Shown here: piece after piece, positions 52,888 to 62,524 of the stretch
How the letters are laid out: the number at the start of each line of letters is the position of its first letter
How positions within the stretch are numbered: position 1 is the first letter of the stretch
Origin: JANYCO01 sp035535995
GTDB lineage: Bacteria > Bacteroidota > Bacteroidia > Cytophagales > Cytophagaceae
Length of the DNA stretch: 64,000 bases
Direction: 5' to 3'
NCBI GenBank assembly: GCA_035535995.1
Contig: DATLOZ010000027.1
Coordinates: 62,001-126,000 of the forward strand
The notes under the pieces: model-generated
Told to the model about the DNA's origin: nothing
The model's database searches: none
Seen by the model: the letters and a program-made list of their open reading frames with translations, nothing else
Translations under genes and position numbers: made by a program

Positions 52888-54192
52888 TTATTTGTTTTCA
52901 ACCAAAAGGCTTTTATCTAAAATCACTTTTGAATTTATCACAGGTTGAATTTTAATATCACCTGAATAGTTAGATGATTTTGGATCGTAAAGCGTTCCAA
53001 AATTCATAGAACGGTAAATACCATCAGGACAAACGTAAGCCGTTGAAATTTTATTCAGTTTAAGATATTGATCAATTGGATTCCAGTAGTTTTTATAAGA
53101 CATCGTATCAATCTTAGTTTCCAATGGATTTCCGTTGCCTAATACAATGAGTTTTGGCAATGCTTTTTGAGTCAATATAACTGCCAGATAAATAATAGAA
53201 TCGCTTTGAGGTTCATTCTTACTATTGCATTTATTGAATTTTACGATCTCGATAGACGCTTCTTCGGGCTTTAATACTTTTTGAATGTCTTTCCAGCCAT
53301 AACGGATCGAATCTATACTTTTGCGTTTGTTTCCATACACACTACTTAAATCGCCGTCACCCTCATTATTATATTCCCCGGGAGATTTACCGGTTTCGGC
53401 TACAAAATTTAAAATTGATTCTGTCGAATCGTTCGGGTTTGATTTCCATGATTTGTAGAGCCTTTTGACAGCTCTATCGTTGGTAGTGATGCATTTTTGC
53501 TTCATTTTGATTTGGGAAACAAGAAGCGCATTTTTAAGAGAGAGTTGATAATCGTATAGTTTTCCCGCCATTACTGAATCCGATTCATGATACATATAAA
53601 CGGTCGAACAGAACCGGTCTGTATTTTTTTTAAACGACTTATTGATTATTTCCTCCTTTTTAACTTTCGGCAATTTGACAAACCTCTCGTCTTTCAAAAA
53701 CGCGACTTGTCTTTCCATCATAAACTCTGTCATAATTTGTTTAGGCATCCCCATCTTTTTCATCATTCCGAACCAACAGGAAGAATTGTATGAGTCCATA
53801 CCTGTCGTTGTATAACCGCGCGGACATGTTGAATCCATATCATTCTGCTCAAAATCTACAAATCCATATTCCCCATCACAAAATTCGATAAGGTTAACAC
53901 AGCTTTTAAGAACGACAAGATAGTCCTGTACACGCCAACCATCTAACTTGCTATATAATATGCCTACTCCCCGTCTGTAATACATTTTTGTATCACCAAT
54001 TTCAGAATCATAAGTTATGAACGTCCAGGGTAATTCATATTTTGGACTGTAGGACGAAAGTACAGAATGATAATCCCGTTTAACCAGCGGAATCGCATTA
54101 GGATTTTGAGCATTTGAAAAATTATAAAAAAGAAAAAAGACAATTAAAATTATTATCCGATTGTAAGTATTAGTTTTTTCTGATGAGTACAT
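52888..54192 (-). CDS. Truncated CHAT-family relative lacking the catalytic dyad
   Basis: 434 residues with an N-terminal signal peptide (to NAQ). Residues about 300-430 align by eye with the first third of the CHAT domain of the neighbour: EASIEIVKFNK vs EAAVEIVRVKK, and YWNPIDQYLKLNKISTAYV vs FWKPIEEKLKNINRVYF. The protein stops before the positions of the His and Cys. It is convergent with the CHAT gene (18 bp between stops). It could be a pseudo-protease regulator or a truncated duplicate. Confidence 0.65.
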   Translation of the reverse strand: MYSSEKTNTYNRIIILIVFFLFYNFSNAQNPNAIPLVKRDYHSVLSSYSPKYELPWTFITYDSEIGDTKMYYRRGVGILYSKLDGWRVQDYLVVLKSCVNLIEFCDGEYGFVDFEQNDMDSTCPRGYTTTGMDSYNSSCWFGMMKKMGMPKQIMTEFMMERQVAFLKDERFVKLPKVKKEEIINKSFKKNTDRFCSTVYMYHESDSVMAGKLYDYQLSLKNALLVSQIKMKQKCITTNDRAVKRLYKSWKSNPNDSTESILNFVAETGKSPGEYNNEGDGDLSSVYGNKRKSIDSIRYGWKDIQKVLKPEEASIEIVKFNKCNSKNEPQSDSIIYLAVILTQKALPKLIVLGNGNPLETKIDTMSYKNYWNPIDQYLKLNKISTAYVCPDGIYRSMNFGTLYDPKSSNYSGDIKIQPVINSKVILDKSLLVENK

Positions 54193-54410
54193 AACGCCGA
54201 TTGCTTGAGATTAATAGTGTCAATAAGACAAGATAAATAAATAAAGTAACGTCATCAAGCCACTTCAGCCCTTCACATTTTTTTTGAAAGATTTTCTACT
54301 CTTTTAGGTTCATCGTCAGAAAAGATTCGTACCTTTCATCTACTGAATTTACCCATCAAAAACGGCTCTTTTTGGATATAAAATTGATCAAAATCCGAGG
54401 TGAGGCGCGA

Positions 54411-54418
54411 GGTGAACA
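54411..54418 (+). promoter_or_regulatory. Right-end GGTGAACA arm site
   Basis: Fifth copy of the motif clustered at 18632-18764. Confidence 0.5.
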
Positions 54419-54475
54419 GTCAAAATAAGTTCTCCAATATTACTGAAAAAGAGGAAATTAGATATATCGGCGGCG

Positions 54476-54491
54476 TCCTGCCACCCCGACG
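54476..54491 (+). repeat. Right attachment core (att)
   Basis: TCCTGCCACCCCGACG, identical to 18517-18532, direct orientation. Confidence 0.9.
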
Positions 54492-54743
54492 GAAACCAAC
54501 ATCGAGTTTGAATAATGAGTCTAGAGCTCAAAATTTGGACTCGATGTTTTATTTTTAATGAGTTTGAAGCGCCTCATATTTTTTAAATATGTTTTACTGT
54601 GCATTTGTATGTACCTAACTGCTGAAAAAAGCGCCAAATTATAAACCCCAAATTCCAAAGAGTTGTTTTTAATGACAAGAATAATGTACCTGTCAGATTT
54701 TCATACATTTTTGATTGGATTGGTTGTTGTTAGCTGACTGCTT

Positions 54744-55733
54744 ATGGAAGCAAAAAATGAACTCAATTTCGTTGCGGACAGAGACAGGCAATTACTGGAC
54801 GCATATTCATCGATGGTAACAGGTGTAGTGAAGCATGCTGCACAGTCTGTAACGCATATCAACATAGAGAAAAAAGCGCCACATCTACGCATGAAAGGAA
54901 TGGTTGAACAGCAGGCGTCGGGATCCGGATTTGTGATATCGTCTGATGGATTTATCGTCACAAATCATCATGTGGTAGAAGGAGCCCATTCTATAAAGGT
55001 AGCGTTTGCAGATCAGTCGGAATACAGTGCATCCCTGATTGGCGCTGATCCTGCTACAGATATTGCCGTAATAAAAGTATATGACGGCAATCTCAAACCT
55101 TTGAAATTTGGGAACTCTGATCTGCTGGAACCCGGGCAAATTGCGATAGCTATCGGCAACCCGATGGGATTACAGCACACGGTGACTACTGGTGTTGTGA
55201 GCGCACTGGGAAGGACGTTGCGGGCAAAAAATGGCAGACTGATAGACGATGTGATACAGACGGATGCTGCGCTGAATCCAGGCAACAGCGGTGGCCCACT
55301 CGTAAATTCTGAAGGATTTGTAATCGGCGTGAATACAGCGGTCATTTCCGCTGCGCAAGGCCTATGCTTTGCCATATCTTCTAACCTAGCTGCCTATATA
55401 ACAGGCAAGCTTATCATGCATGGTAGAGTGAAGAGAGCGCAGTTGGGTATCGCTGGTCAGATCGTGAACCTGACGCCGCGTATTACTGCTGCAAACCATC
55501 TTCAAACAAAAACAGGAGTGTATGTATACGAAATATTGCCGGATGCTAATGTTAATAATAACCAGCTTCACATTGGCGACATCATAGTAGCATTTAACGA
55601 CAAGCCGGTGGCAACGATAGACAACCTCCATAAATACTTGACGGAGGAAGTTACAGGAAAACAAACTGAGCTTACCGTACTGCGTGCTGGCAGGAAACAA
55701 AATATAACCGTTATACCGGGCGAACTGAAGTAA
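54744..55733 (+). CDS. HtrA-like serine protease with PDZ domain, cytoplasmic
   Basis: 329 residues. Trypsin-like core with VTNHHVVEGA (His), DPATDIAVIKV (Asp), and NPGNSGGPL (Ser), followed by a PDZ domain (YVYEILPDANVNNNQLHIGDIIVAF). There is no signal peptide, so unlike DegP it would be cytoplasmic unless an upstream start is used. First chromosomal gene beyond the element. Confidence 0.88.
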   Translation: MEAKNELNFVADRDRQLLDAYSSMVTGVVKHAAQSVTHINIEKKAPHLRMKGMVEQQASGSGFVISSDGFIVTNHHVVEGAHSIKVAFADQSEYSASLIGADPATDIAVIKVYDGNLKPLKFGNSDLLEPGQIAIAIGNPMGLQHTVTTGVVSALGRTLRAKNGRLIDDVIQTDAALNPGNSGGPLVNSEGFVIGVNTAVISAAQGLCFAISSNLAAYITGKLIMHGRVKRAQLGIAGQIVNLTPRITAANHLQTKTGVYVYEILPDANVNNNQLHIGDIIVAFNDKPVATIDNLHKYLTEEVTGKQTELTVLRAGRKQNITVIPGELK

Positions 55734-55820
55734 ATCAAAAATAAAAATGACTCTTTTGAATTTGGTATTTATGATTTGGCGCTTATTTCAGCGGTCAGGT
55801 TCATACATGCGAAAGTCATG

Positions 55821-57404
55821 TTAAATTACTTTCAATCGCTCTTCTTCCAGGTCAATCTGGTATAATTGTTCACGAATAATTTCTTCGTTGATTTTAGGAT
55901 CTTTATTGAGTTCGGCAAGATACTGTCGCTGACTTTCGAGTAATTCAAGGAAAACTGCTTTGGTTTTTTCATTTATCAAAACATCATCGGCAGCTTTTGT
56001 CCGTTCTTCCCATAGCTTTAGCAGCCTTTCCATTCCTTTATGATCATTCAATTCATTTTCGTATTTGTTTTGCAGAAATTGATAGACATGTTGCTTGAGT
56101 CCTTGTTTCATTTCCTGTTTGGCTGTTTCTTTCAATTCTTTATCTCTGATATGATCAAATATGTGTGAGCGCTTAATAAAATAAGGTAGTGTCAACCCCT
56201 GCACTACAAGCGTGAGAAGAATGGCAATAAAAGTGATGAATAAAATAAGATTGCGTTGTGGAAATTCTATACCATTGTCCAACGTGATAGGGATCGCCAG
56301 AGCCGCTGCCAGTGATACTACCCCTCGCATTCCAGACCATCCTAAGATGAGTGGCATTAATAGGGTTCTACGCCTGGAGCCGGCTCTGGGCGCTACACTA
56401 GGACGAAAGATATAGGTAGCGGCCATGGCGGCATAAGCACTGATCATTCTCGCTGCGATCAGCACAACGGTAACTAATATGCCATAGCCTATAGCGGTGC
56501 TCAACGGAATCCCTTTTGTCTTCAGGCCTGCTACAATTTCCGGAAGTTCCAGGCCGATGAGAAGAAATACAAGTCCATTTAATATAAACACAAAACTTTC
56601 CCAAACACTAAAACCCTGGACACGGCTCGCGCTGTTTAAAAAGGTAAGCTGCCTTGCCGACATCAACAAGCCACCGCTTACTACAGCCAGCACGCCTGAG
56701 CAATGAAACTGCTCTGCGAGCCAATACATGAAATAAGGTTCAATAAGCGTGAGTGCGATATCTGACGAAGCATTCGTAGGAAGACGTTTATGTATCTGTA
56801 CGAAGAGCCAGCCTAGCAGTAAGCCAATACTGGTTCCTCCAATAACCATCCACAAAAAATTTACCGCGGCCTGTTGCCAAATGAACTGTCCTGTACCCAC
56901 GGCCACCAGTGCGAAACGGAAAATGATCAGTGAGGAGGCATCGTTTAGCAGGCTTTCGCCTTCTAGAATGGCAGAGACGGAATTAGGAATTTTAACAAAC
57001 TTAGTGATCGCTCCTGTACTCACAGCATCGGGCGGAGCAACAATTCCGCCAAGTAAAAAACCTAAAGCAATTGTAAATCCAGGTATAAAATGATTCGCAA
57101 CGATGGCTACAGATAAAGCAGTGAAAAATACCACCAGAAAAGCAAAGCTGCCAATAATGCGCCACCACTTTTTCATTTCTTTGGATGAGATAGACCACGA
57201 AGCTTCAAACAATAACGGAGGGAGAAAAATAAAAAAGATAAGATCAGGGTGGATGCTTACGATTGGTAATCCTGGAATAAAACTGACAAGCAGCCCAGCT
57301 ACCACCAGTACAATAGGATAAGCGATCCTTAATTTGGCCGCCCACATTTCCAGTAAAACAACGGCAGCAATCATTGCAAGCAAAAACGGCAGGATCGTAT
57401 TCAT
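55821..57404 (-). CDS. Na+/H+ antiporter, CPA1 family
   Basis: 527 residues with about 12 membrane helices (residues 5-400) and a hydrophilic C-terminal tail (410-527). LLGGIVAPPDAVSTGAITK contains the PPDA-type motif typical of NhaP/NHE exchangers, and EGESLLNDASSLIIF the ion-binding ND pair. It exports Na+ or K+ in exchange for protons. Single gene. Confidence 0.88.
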   Translation of the reverse strand: MNTILPFLLAMIAAVVLLEMWAAKLRIAYPIVLVVAGLLVSFIPGLPIVSIHPDLIFFIFLPPLLFEASWSISSKEMKKWWRIIGSFAFLVVFFTALSVAIVANHFIPGFTIALGFLLGGIVAPPDAVSTGAITKFVKIPNSVSAILEGESLLNDASSLIIFRFALVAVGTGQFIWQQAAVNFLWMVIGGTSIGLLLGWLFVQIHKRLPTNASSDIALTLIEPYFMYWLAEQFHCSGVLAVVSGGLLMSARQLTFLNSASRVQGFSVWESFVFILNGLVFLLIGLELPEIVAGLKTKGIPLSTAIGYGILVTVVLIAARMISAYAAMAATYIFRPSVAPRAGSRRRTLLMPLILGWSGMRGVVSLAAALAIPITLDNGIEFPQRNLILFITFIAILLTLVVQGLTLPYFIKRSHIFDHIRDKELKETAKQEMKQGLKQHVYQFLQNKYENELNDHKGMERLLKLWEERTKAADDVLINEKTKAVFLELLESQRQYLAELNKDPKINEEIIREQLYQIDLEEERLKVI

Positions 57405-57575
57405 GGAGTTTTTTTAGTTAGAATTTTTGTAACGGAATATATTTCTAATGGAGAAAAGCATCGTTGTTTAATTAATTTTTGCGTCTCATCACCTTTGCCC
57501 AAAAATCGCGCGCAAGGTACGGAGATGCAAAGTTCAATTTTTATTCTACTAATGAGAATCACAGAACTCTAAAAT

Positions 57576-59057
57576 CTATGATTTCTTAGAATTTAAATTA
57601 CTATGCTTAATGCTATAAAAAAAATAGATCACAAACCCGATCGCCAGCCATATAAATAGTCTGAGCCAGTTGCTTAACCCTAACCCGGCGATCATTGCTA
57701 CGCAGAAGGCTACTCCCAGCAAAGGGATAAGAGGTACTAAAGGTGTTTTGAATGGTCTTGGTAAAGAAGGGTTCTTGCGACGTAAAATAATGACTCCAAT
57801 ACATACTAGTACAAAAGCAAACAAAGTGCCTATGCTTGTCATATCCCCAACTACACTGTCTGGTACAAAAGCTGCAAAGAGAGAAACGAAAATAAAGAAC
57901 AGCCATTGTGATTTATATGGAGATCTATATTTTGGATGAACATCCGAAAATATTTTTGGCACAAGACCATCTCTTGACATCGAATAAAATACTCTTGTCT
58001 GGCCGAGAAGTAGTACAAGTATTACAGAAGAAAATCCAAACAGGATAGCAGCTGTGATAAAGGTAGAAAGCCAGTGATAAGAGGGCATATAGGCATCGAT
58101 CGCTGCGGCTACGGATGCTTCTTTCCCCGCACCCATAAAGAATTTGAAAGGAGCGATTCCTGTTAATACATGTGAAAATAAAATATACAGTATGGTGCAA
58201 AGTAAAAGAGAACCAAGAATACCGATAGGCATATCCCGTTTAGGATTTTTGGCTTCCTGGGCCGCTGTTGATACGGCATCAAAACCAATGAAGGCAAAAA
58301 ATACAACTCCTGCTCCTCTCAAAACTCCCGACCATCCATGATTGCCAAACAGGCTGTAGTCATGTACTCCGCCGGTACTCAGCGGTACAGTGCCAGCAGT
58401 CTCCGGGATCATATAAGGAATATGGTTTTCCTTATTTATGAAGTGCCAGCCAAGTCCTATGAATAACAGCACGATCATGAGTTTTAGCAATACAATAATA
58501 TTATTTACAAAAGCAGATTCCTGAGTACCTCTGATCAGCAGTAAGGTCATACAAAGTAAAATGAATACTGCAGGAAGGTTGATTAGTCCTGATACTCCTT
58601 CGGGGCTTGTTTCGAAGGGAGAATGACAAAGTGCATAAGGAATTCTGACATGAAACAATTCGTACAAAATATTATTTAGGTATTGAGACCAGGCAATCGC
58701 AACAGTAGCGGCTCCCAGAGCATATTCCAATACCAGGTCCCAGCCGATGATCCATGCTACTAATTCACCCATGGTAGCGTAGGAATAAGAATAGGCGCTT
58801 CCCGCAGTGGGGATCATAGAAGCAAATTCAGCATAACACAAGCCGGCAAAGGCACAGCCGATGGCTGCTATTATAAATGAGATTGTAACAGCAGGGCCTG
58901 CATGCCCGCCTGCTGCGGCAGCCGTACGCATAAAAATACCAGCTCCGATGATACCGCCAATACCCAGCGATATTAGGGCAGTTACAGATAATGTTCGTTT
59001 AAGACCTGTATCATTAGATTCAGTTTCAATAGGTTTGGTTCTGAAAAAAACAGACAT
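57576..59057 (-). CDS. APC-family amino acid permease
   Basis: 493 residues, 12-14 hydrophobic helices. SLGIGGIIGAGIFMRT near residue 33 and FFAFIGFDAVSTAAQEAKNPKRDMP are the signatures of cationic-amino-acid-type (CAT) permeases. Substrate not determinable. Followed by no clear terminator; upstream 59058-59476 holds family B repeat copy 3. Confidence 0.88.
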   Translation of the reverse strand: MSVFFRTKPIETESNDTGLKRTLSVTALISLGIGGIIGAGIFMRTAAAAGGHAGPAVTISFIIAAIGCAFAGLCYAEFASMIPTAGSAYSYSYATMGELVAWIIGWDLVLEYALGAATVAIAWSQYLNNILYELFHVRIPYALCHSPFETSPEGVSGLINLPAVFILLCMTLLLIRGTQESAFVNNIIVLLKLMIVLLFIGLGWHFINKENHIPYMIPETAGTVPLSTGGVHDYSLFGNHGWSGVLRGAGVVFFAFIGFDAVSTAAQEAKNPKRDMPIGILGSLLLCTILYILFSHVLTGIAPFKFFMGAGKEASVAAAIDAYMPSYHWLSTFITAAILFGFSSVILVLLLGQTRVFYSMSRDGLVPKIFSDVHPKYRSPYKSQWLFFIFVSLFAAFVPDSVVGDMTSIGTLFAFVLVCIGVIILRRKNPSLPRPFKTPLVPLIPLLGVAFCVAMIAGLGLSNWLRLFIWLAIGFVIYFFYSIKHSNLNSKKS

Positions 59058-59476
59058 GCGTTGTAAGGTTTAGGATTGCAAGATTTGCCACCTCTAAAAT
59101 AGGTAGGATTGGCGAGAATACAAACACTCTAAATTCCGCCGGGACGATTTTTTATAGATACCAAATGCCCGATCCCGGATATTTTATGATCTAAAATATA
59201 AATTCGTTTTTGAATTTAGAGAAAATGTATCTGGCATCGGGCATCCTTTTTACAAGTGTGAATACCTTTTATCCTCATCATTAGCAAAATTCGATACATA
59301 TTACTAAATATGTAAGCAATAATGGTACGGAAGGTATCGTTTTATTTGTAGAACAGGAAATGAATAAAGAGTGAAGTGTAAACTGCGGCTTGCCAGAGCA
59401 GTATAGGAGCTGTTTTCCTTACTTTTTTGATTTGCTTCCTTTCTTTTCTTAAATCAAAAATTAGTTTACTACCCAT
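59058..59476. other. Intergenic region, family B repeat only
   Basis: No gene seen in 419 bp; the family B element fills 59155-59249 and the rest is AT-rich. Confidence 0.6.
59155..59249. repeat. Intergenic repeat, family B copy 3
   Basis: GATACCAAATGCCCGATCCC on the left and CTGGCATCGGGCATCC on the right with a 50-nt middle. Confidence 0.7.
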
Positions 59477-60172
59477 ATGAACCTATCGTTTATTTTATTG
59501 CAAATCGTAACGGACACCACTGCGGCAGCTGCTGCGCCGGAGGCCACAGATAAAGGGATTTCCATATTGGAGCTTTTATTCAAAGGCGGATATGTGATGA
59601 TCCCAATTTTACTATTGTCTGTATTGTCGGTCTACTTTTTTATTGAGCGCTATCTTTACATCAAAAAAACCGGGAAATATGATCCTTATTTTCTAACTCA
59701 TATTAATCAACAACTGAAAGAAGGCAATATCAAAGGTGCCATCGAATACTGCGATCAGTCGGATTATACGATTGCGAAGATGTTGCAAAAAGGTTTGTAC
59801 CGCTTAGGCTCACCGATGCGCGATATTGAAAGTGCGATCGAGTACAAAGCCAATGTGGAAATTTCTAAAATGGAAAAAAACCTGAGCTTCCTTTCTGCCA
59901 TCGCCGCCATCGCGCCAATGCTGGGATTCCTGGGTACGGTAACAGGGATGATCAAATCTTTCCACAGCATTTCTGTAACCGATAACATCAGTATCAGTAT
60001 CATTGCAGGTGGTATCTACGAGAAAATGGTGACCTCAGGCGCAGGACTTGTAGTCGGGATCATCGCGCATGTGTTCTATGTTTACCTGAACAATATGATC
60101 GATCGTACGATCAACGATATGGAGATGAAGACGATTGAATTTATGGACATCCTTCACAAACCACAGTTATGA
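59477..60172 (+). CDS. exbB: MotA/TolQ/ExbB proton channel protein
   Basis: 231 residues, three membrane helices (about 35-55, 135-160, 170-200). LGFLGTVTGMIKSF and GAGLVVGIIAHVFYVYL are the TolQ/ExbB signatures. With ExbD it forms the proton-driven motor that powers TonB-dependent import or envelope maintenance. The stop overlaps the exbD start by 4 bp. Confidence 0.88.
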   Translation: MNLSFILLQIVTDTTAAAAAPEATDKGISILELLFKGGYVMIPILLLSVLSVYFFIERYLYIKKTGKYDPYFLTHINQQLKEGNIKGAIEYCDQSDYTIAKMLQKGLYRLGSPMRDIESAIEYKANVEISKMEKNLSFLSAIAAIAPMLGFLGTVTGMIKSFHSISVTDNISISIIAGGIYEKMVTSGAGLVVGIIAHVFYVYLNNMIDRTINDMEMKTIEFMDILHKPQL

Positions 60173-60579
60173 AATTCAGAAGAAGACAAAGACATGGGAG
60201 TGGCGTAGAGGCCGGCTCGCTGTCGGATATTTTATTTTTCCTGATGCTATTCTTCCTGATGGTCTCCACACTGGCCAGTCCGGAAGCCATCAAGGTGCTT
60301 TTGCCTAAATCCAACACTGGTGCAAGTATTCCAAGACATACGATCTACGTGACTATTGATGCGAGTCAACATTATTTCATCAACAAGCAAGAGCTAAGCG
60401 AGGCCTCTTTGAAGAACGCATTGGCACAAGAAGCCAAAGGCCAGGAGAACGCTACTGTGGTGATTAAAGCAGATAAGACAGTGCCCGTGCAGGCATTTAT
60501 TGATGTGGTAGACATTGCTAATCAACTGAAGCTGCCTGTAGTGGTAGCCACAGATAAAAAGACGAACGCTACACTATAA
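60169..60579 (+). CDS. exbD: ExbD/TolR biopolymer transport protein
   Basis: 136 residues: one N-terminal helix with the essential Asp in GSLSDILFFLMLFFLMVS, then a periplasmic domain ending PVVVATDKKTN. Pairs with the preceding ExbB. No tonB gene follows within the window. Confidence 0.88.
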   Translation: MKFRRRQRHGSGVEAGSLSDILFFLMLFFLMVSTLASPEAIKVLLPKSNTGASIPRHTIYVTIDASQHYFINKQELSEASLKNALAQEAKGQENATVVIKADKTVPVQAFIDVVDIANQLKLPVVVATDKKTNATL

Positions 60580-60587
60580 TTTTTTTA

Positions 60588-60640
60588 ACACAAAGGCACG
60601 AAGACATAAAGAATCTTCGTGCCTTTGTGTCTTCGTGTTT
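60588..60640 (+). terminator. Terminator of exbBD
   Basis: ACACAAAGGCACGAAGA and its complement TCTTCGTGCCTTTGTGT, loop of nine. Confidence 0.85.
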
Positions 60641-60685
60641 ATTTATTTCCTATCTTAAAGAAAGAAATTATCCAAGCGAAAAAAG

Positions 60686-62524
60686 TTGAAACACTTCCTT
60701 GTTGTTTTTCTTTTACTTTTAAATCTCCGCATTCACGCGGCCGATACGCTCACTGTAGTGATGGAGAGCGATAATTATATTTTTGGCAATTACTGTGAAA
60801 TGCTCGAAGACAAGGACGATCGCTACAACATTGCTACCATTCAGAAAGCAGAAGGCTGGCAAAGTCTTAAAAAAGTAAAAACACTCAATATCCCCAAAAT
60901 CAATACCACGTTCTGGATCCGCTTTAGCATTCGCAACGAAGATCCAAGAAATCTCACCTGGATGCTGGAATTTCCCGATGGACATAATTCCTTTTTACAA
61001 CTGTATCAAATTTCTTCCGAAGGGAAAATCCGCACTTATCCCGCAGTAGGCATGAGTCAGCCGGTGACACTCCGGCCTTTTGATCATAAGAATTTTTTAT
61101 TTGACCTTTCTATTCCGAAAGGACATACTTATACCTATTATGTAAAGGTGAAATCCCGCTACTATAGCAGCTTCTGGGCTAGTTTGCGTAGTTCGCACTA
61201 TTTGTTTTCCTACATCACGCACGAATATTATTTTCTCGGAATTTTCTACGGCATCATTTTCATCATGGCGATGTACAACCTGCTGATCTATATTTTCACA
61301 CGTGAACGGGTTTACCTCATCTATGTGTTTTATGTAGTGAGCTGCGGGCTTTATACCTTCAGCGAAGACCTTACAGGGTTCCAGATCTTTTGGCCGGACA
61401 TAGTTATTTTTAATCATTTACTCTTTGAAAATGCGCCAAATCTACTCAACCTCACATTTACCTTTTATGCGATCGAATTCTTAGAACTGAGAAGCAGCTA
61501 TCCTAAAACTACTTATTGGCTGTACACACTAGCCGTGCTCAACATTTTGCTTTCACTTTCATTCTCTTATACATTCCCGATCCAGATCAAAGCGATCCTT
61601 TTCATCCTGCCTTTTGCTATCATTTATTATTTGGCGCTAAAACTTTTCTTTCAGAAAAAGTATAAACCTGCGCGTTTCTTTATCATCGGCTACTCCATTA
61701 TTCTCGGGGGCTTTCTCGTGTTCGTATTACGTACATACGGGATCGTGCCGAGCAATTTGTATACGATCTACATCTTCAATTTCGGTTTTGTGTTTGAAGT
61801 ATTGATGTTTTCCTACGCTCTTGGCGATAAGATCCGGATCATCAAAAATGAGAAAGAAAAAAATCAGCAAGCTATAATTGGCATCCTGGAAGAAAAAGAA
61901 ATTCTTAAAGACAAGATCAATAAAGAGCTGGAACAAAAAGTAACGGAACGTACCGAAAAGCTCAAGCAGCAGTCGGAACAGCTGGAGACCGCTAATATCA
62001 AGCTCAAGCAGCTTACTGAGGAGCTAAATCAAATGAATTCGCAGCTCGATCTCGACAACTGGAATCTTAAAAAACAGGTAAAAAGTGAAACACGCTCAAG
62101 GATTCTGATCGAGAAAGTTTCATACGAAGAGTTTTTATCGATTTTTCCGAACGATACATTTTGCCTGCAATACCTCGAAAACCTGAAATGGGAAGATGGT
62201 TATACCTGCAAAAAATGCGGCTACAATTCCTACAGTAAAGGCGAAAAACCGTTTTCCAGAAAATGCAATAAATGTAAATATTCCGAGTCGGCCACGGCTG
62301 GTACTTTGTTTCATTCCATAAAATTTCCTCTAAATAAAGCCTTTTATATTACCTACGATACCTTCAAAGAAACGAATATTTACACCCTTGATGAGCTCTC
62401 AGAGATCATCGATTTGCGAAAAGCTACTGTCTGGGCTTTCCGGAAAAAGGTACAGGAAATGAAAGCAGAAAAGCTCAAAAAACGAAAGTCGCTCGACTCC
62501 TGGGAGGATATAATTCTCGAATAA
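60686..62524 (+). CDS. 7TM-DISM receptor fused to an IS1595-type zinc ribbon
   Basis: 612 residues, TTG start, signal peptide 1-18. Residues 20-165 form a periplasmic 7TMR-DISMED2-like sensor (INTTFWIRFSIRNEDPRNLTW). About seven membrane helices follow (180-390), then a coiled coil (395-480). The C-terminus holds TCKKCGYNS and SRKCNKCKYSE (four Cys, zinc ribbon as in IS1595 transposases), TAGTLFHSIKFPLNKAFY and a helix-turn-helix-like end (ATVWAFRKKV). Usually DISM receptors end in kinase or cyclase domains. The zinc ribbon/HTH end suggests a membrane-tethered DNA binder. Confidence 0.8.
   Translation: MKHFLVVFLLLLNLRIHAADTLTVVMESDNYIFGNYCEMLEDKDDRYNIATIQKAEGWQSLKKVKTLNIPKINTTFWIRFSIRNEDPRNLTWMLEFPDGHNSFLQLYQISSEGKIRTYPAVGMSQPVTLRPFDHKNFLFDLSIPKGHTYTYYVKVKSRYYSSFWASLRSSHYLFSYITHEYYFLGIFYGIIFIMAMYNLLIYIFTRERVYLIYVFYVVSCGLYTFSEDLTGFQIFWPDIVIFNHLLFENAPNLLNLTFTFYAIEFLELRSSYPKTTYWLYTLAVLNILLSLSFSYTFPIQIKAILFILPFAIIYYLALKLFFQKKYKPARFFIIGYSIILGGFLVFVLRTYGIVPSNLYTIYIFNFGFVFEVLMFSYALGDKIRIIKNEKEKNQQAIIGILEEKEILKDKINKELEQKVTERTEKLKQQSEQLETANIKLKQLTEELNQMNSQLDLDNWNLKKQVKSETRSRILIEKVSYEEFLSIFPNDTFCLQYLENLKWEDGYTCKKCGYNSYSKGEKPFSRKCNKCKYSESATAGTLFHSIKFPLNKAFYITYDTFKETNIYTLDELSEIIDLRKATVWAFRKKVQEMKAEKLKKRKSLDSWEDIILE

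Larger units (their letters stand above)
18517..54491. mobile_element. Integrative element in tRNA-Pro, about 36 kb, carrying defence genes
   Basis: The element is bounded by a 16-bp direct repeat whose left copy completes tRNA-Pro. The tyrosine recombinase gene begins 260 bp inside the left end. Next come an RteC-like regulator, a Xis-like HTH protein, a replication organiser and a DnaC-like loader. The remainder is cargo: DISARM-like, nuclease pair, AbiL-like, retron, CHAT. No relaxase, type IV secretion, capsid or terminase gene was recognised, so transfer would need help from another element. The length between the cores is 35,959 bp. Confidence 0.85.
54193..54743. other. Right-end region of the element and junction, no gene
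   Basis: Contains a GGTGAACA motif at 54411-54418 and the right core at 54476-54491. After that come a hairpin AACATCGAGT/ACTCGATGTT (54499-54549, probable original tRNA-Pro terminator) and CTCATATTTTTTAAATAT (54570), which resembles the segment at 18601-18620. Confidence 0.7.

Noticed and set aside
18517..54491. Prophage
   Set aside because: No capsid, portal, terminase or tail genes; only replication-type genes resemble phage ones.
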